Part shown: positions 63,317-64,000 of the stretch, piece after piece | Layout: every line of letters begins with the position of its first letter | How positions within the stretch are numbered: position 1 is the first letter of the stretch | NCBI RefSeq assembly: GCF_965233615.1 | Contig: NZ_OZ247495.1 | Origin: Pelagibius sp028280305 | GTDB lineage: Bacteria > Pseudomonadota > Alphaproteobacteria > Kiloniellales > Kiloniellaceae | Strand: one strand, 5' to 3' | DNA length: 64,000 bases | Position numbers and translations under genes: made by a program | Notes under the pieces: generated by a model | Databases searched by the model: none | Seen by the model: only the letters and a program-made list of their open reading frames with translations | What the model was told of the DNA's origin: nothing

Positions 63317-64000
63317 GTGGCCCTTCTTATCAAGACCGACATCGAGCGCGGCAATGCCTGGGCCGAAGCCCTGGCCTCTGCCTATCCCGAACTGAAAACC
63401 CATACCTGGCCCTACAAGGGCGACCCGGCGGCAATCGACTACGCCCTGGTCTGGATGCCGCCGGAGGGGGAGCTGAAAAGCTATCCCAATCTGAAGGCGA
63501 TCTTTTCCATCGGTGCCGGCATCGACCACCTGGCCAGCGACCCGGACCTGCCGGAAGGCGTGCCGGTGGTGCGCATGGTGGAACCGGGCCTGACAGCCGG
63601 AATGTCCGAATATGTCGCGCTGGCAGCGCTGAACCATCACCGCTTCATCCAGGACTACGCCAATCAGCGCCAGGAAAAACGCTGGGAGGAAATCCCCCAG
63701 ATCGCCGCTTCGGCACGCCAGATCGGCATGCTGGGGCTCGGCGTGCTCGGCCGCGCGGCCCTGGAGAGTCTCGGAACCTTCGGCTTCAAGCTGGCGGGCT
63801 GGAGCCGCACCCCCAAGAGCATTACCGGCATTTCCTGCTATCACGGCGAAGAGGGCCTGCGCGAGTTTCTGGCCGAAACCGACATCCTGGTCTGCCTGCT
63901 GCCGCTGACCCCGGAGACCGAGGGCATTCTCAACCGCGACGTCTTCGCGCAGCTGCCGCGGGGGGCGGCGGTGATCAACGTCGGCCGCGGCGGGCATCTG
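63317..64000 (+). CDS. ghrA: Glyoxylate/hydroxypyruvate reductase A (partial, 3' end off the window)
   Basis: First 228 codons of a D-2-hydroxyacid dehydrogenase. SIGAGIDHLASDPDLPEGVP is the substrate loop; QIGMLGLGVLGRAALESLG is the NAD(P)-binding Rossmann turn; NVGRGGHL carries the catalytic Arg. The catalytic Glu and His lie beyond base 64000. The start is GTG at 63317 with AGGA five bases before. About 42 bases after yejF; possible read-through. Confidence 0.9.
   Translation, partial: MALLIKTDIERGNAWAEALASAYPELKTHTWPYKGDPAAIDYALVWMPPEGELKSYPNLKAIFSIGAGIDHLASDPDLPEGVPVVRMVEPGLTAGMSEYVALAALNHHRFIQDYANQRQEKRWEEIPQIAASARQIGMLGLGVLGRAALESLGTFGFKLAGWSRTPKSITGISCYHGEEGLREFLAETDILVCLLPLTPETEGILNRDVFAQLPRGAAVINVGRGGHL

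Overview
The window is high-GC bacterial chromosome with dense, mostly housekeeping gene content. It looks like an alphaproteobacterium, probably of the Rhodospirillales/Kiloniellales type. Pointers are the order rpmH-rnpA-yidD-yidC-engB-argB, a membrane-anchored CycM-type cytochrome c, an FnrL-type regulator with a C-x2-C-x7-C cluster motif, DUF2336, DUF1289 and DUF4864 proteins, and the typical alphaproteobacterial dispersed palindromes. The genus cannot be fixed from the sequence alone. No phage, transposase, CRISPR array or rRNA operon was seen.

Layout. 1-9.7 kb: 3' part of argD, a chromate transporter, a leftward run of two ABC-2 permeases and three tandem TraB/GumN-family genes, recX, an exported glutathione peroxidase and a TPR protein. 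9.7-17.8 kb: a membrane/2Fe-2S/class III cyclase fusion, DUF1289 and PilZ proteins, tRNA-Arg(ACG), an OmpA-like lipoprotein, DUF4864, gpt, and fnrL divergent from a GNAT gene with an FNR box between them. 17.9-28.8 kb: gamma-glutamyltransferase, a leftward sensory group (LOV histidine kinase, CheY-like receiver, methyl-accepting protein with PilZ-like tail), rlmI, an unknown gene, a second membrane histidine kinase, a small exported protein with six CNPC motifs, and a TVP38-type membrane protein. 29-36.2 kb: the rpmH-to-argB cluster, then ubiT-ubiU-ubiV for oxygen-independent ubiquinone synthesis behind an FNR-like box. 36.2-46.2 kb: a PAS/GAF/GGDEF diguanylate cyclase coupled to a DUF2336 gene, dapD-dapE, a lower-GC orphan gene, def-fmt-truA and rmuC. 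46.2-52.7 kb: a DUF4139 protein, dnaX-ybaB-recR with the SRP RNA upstream, an AraC/GyrI regulator and a DUF6134-like protein. 52.8-64 kb: nudC, pheA, kdsB, cytochrome c, hisN, the yejABEF peptide transporter and a partial ghrA.

Themes. The FNR-type box in front of fnrL and the one in front of ubiTUV suggest that an oxygen-sensing regulator encoded here controls anaerobic quinone synthesis. Signalling is prominent: cAMP-type cyclase, diguanylate cyclase, two PilZ-type domains, two histidine kinases (one a LOV photoreceptor) and a chemoreceptor. Several dispersed palindromes sit directly on stop codons. The least explained items are the CNPC repeat protein, the redox-cyclase fusion, the LOV/chemoreceptor group, the TraB triplet and the low-GC gene at 41.7 kb.
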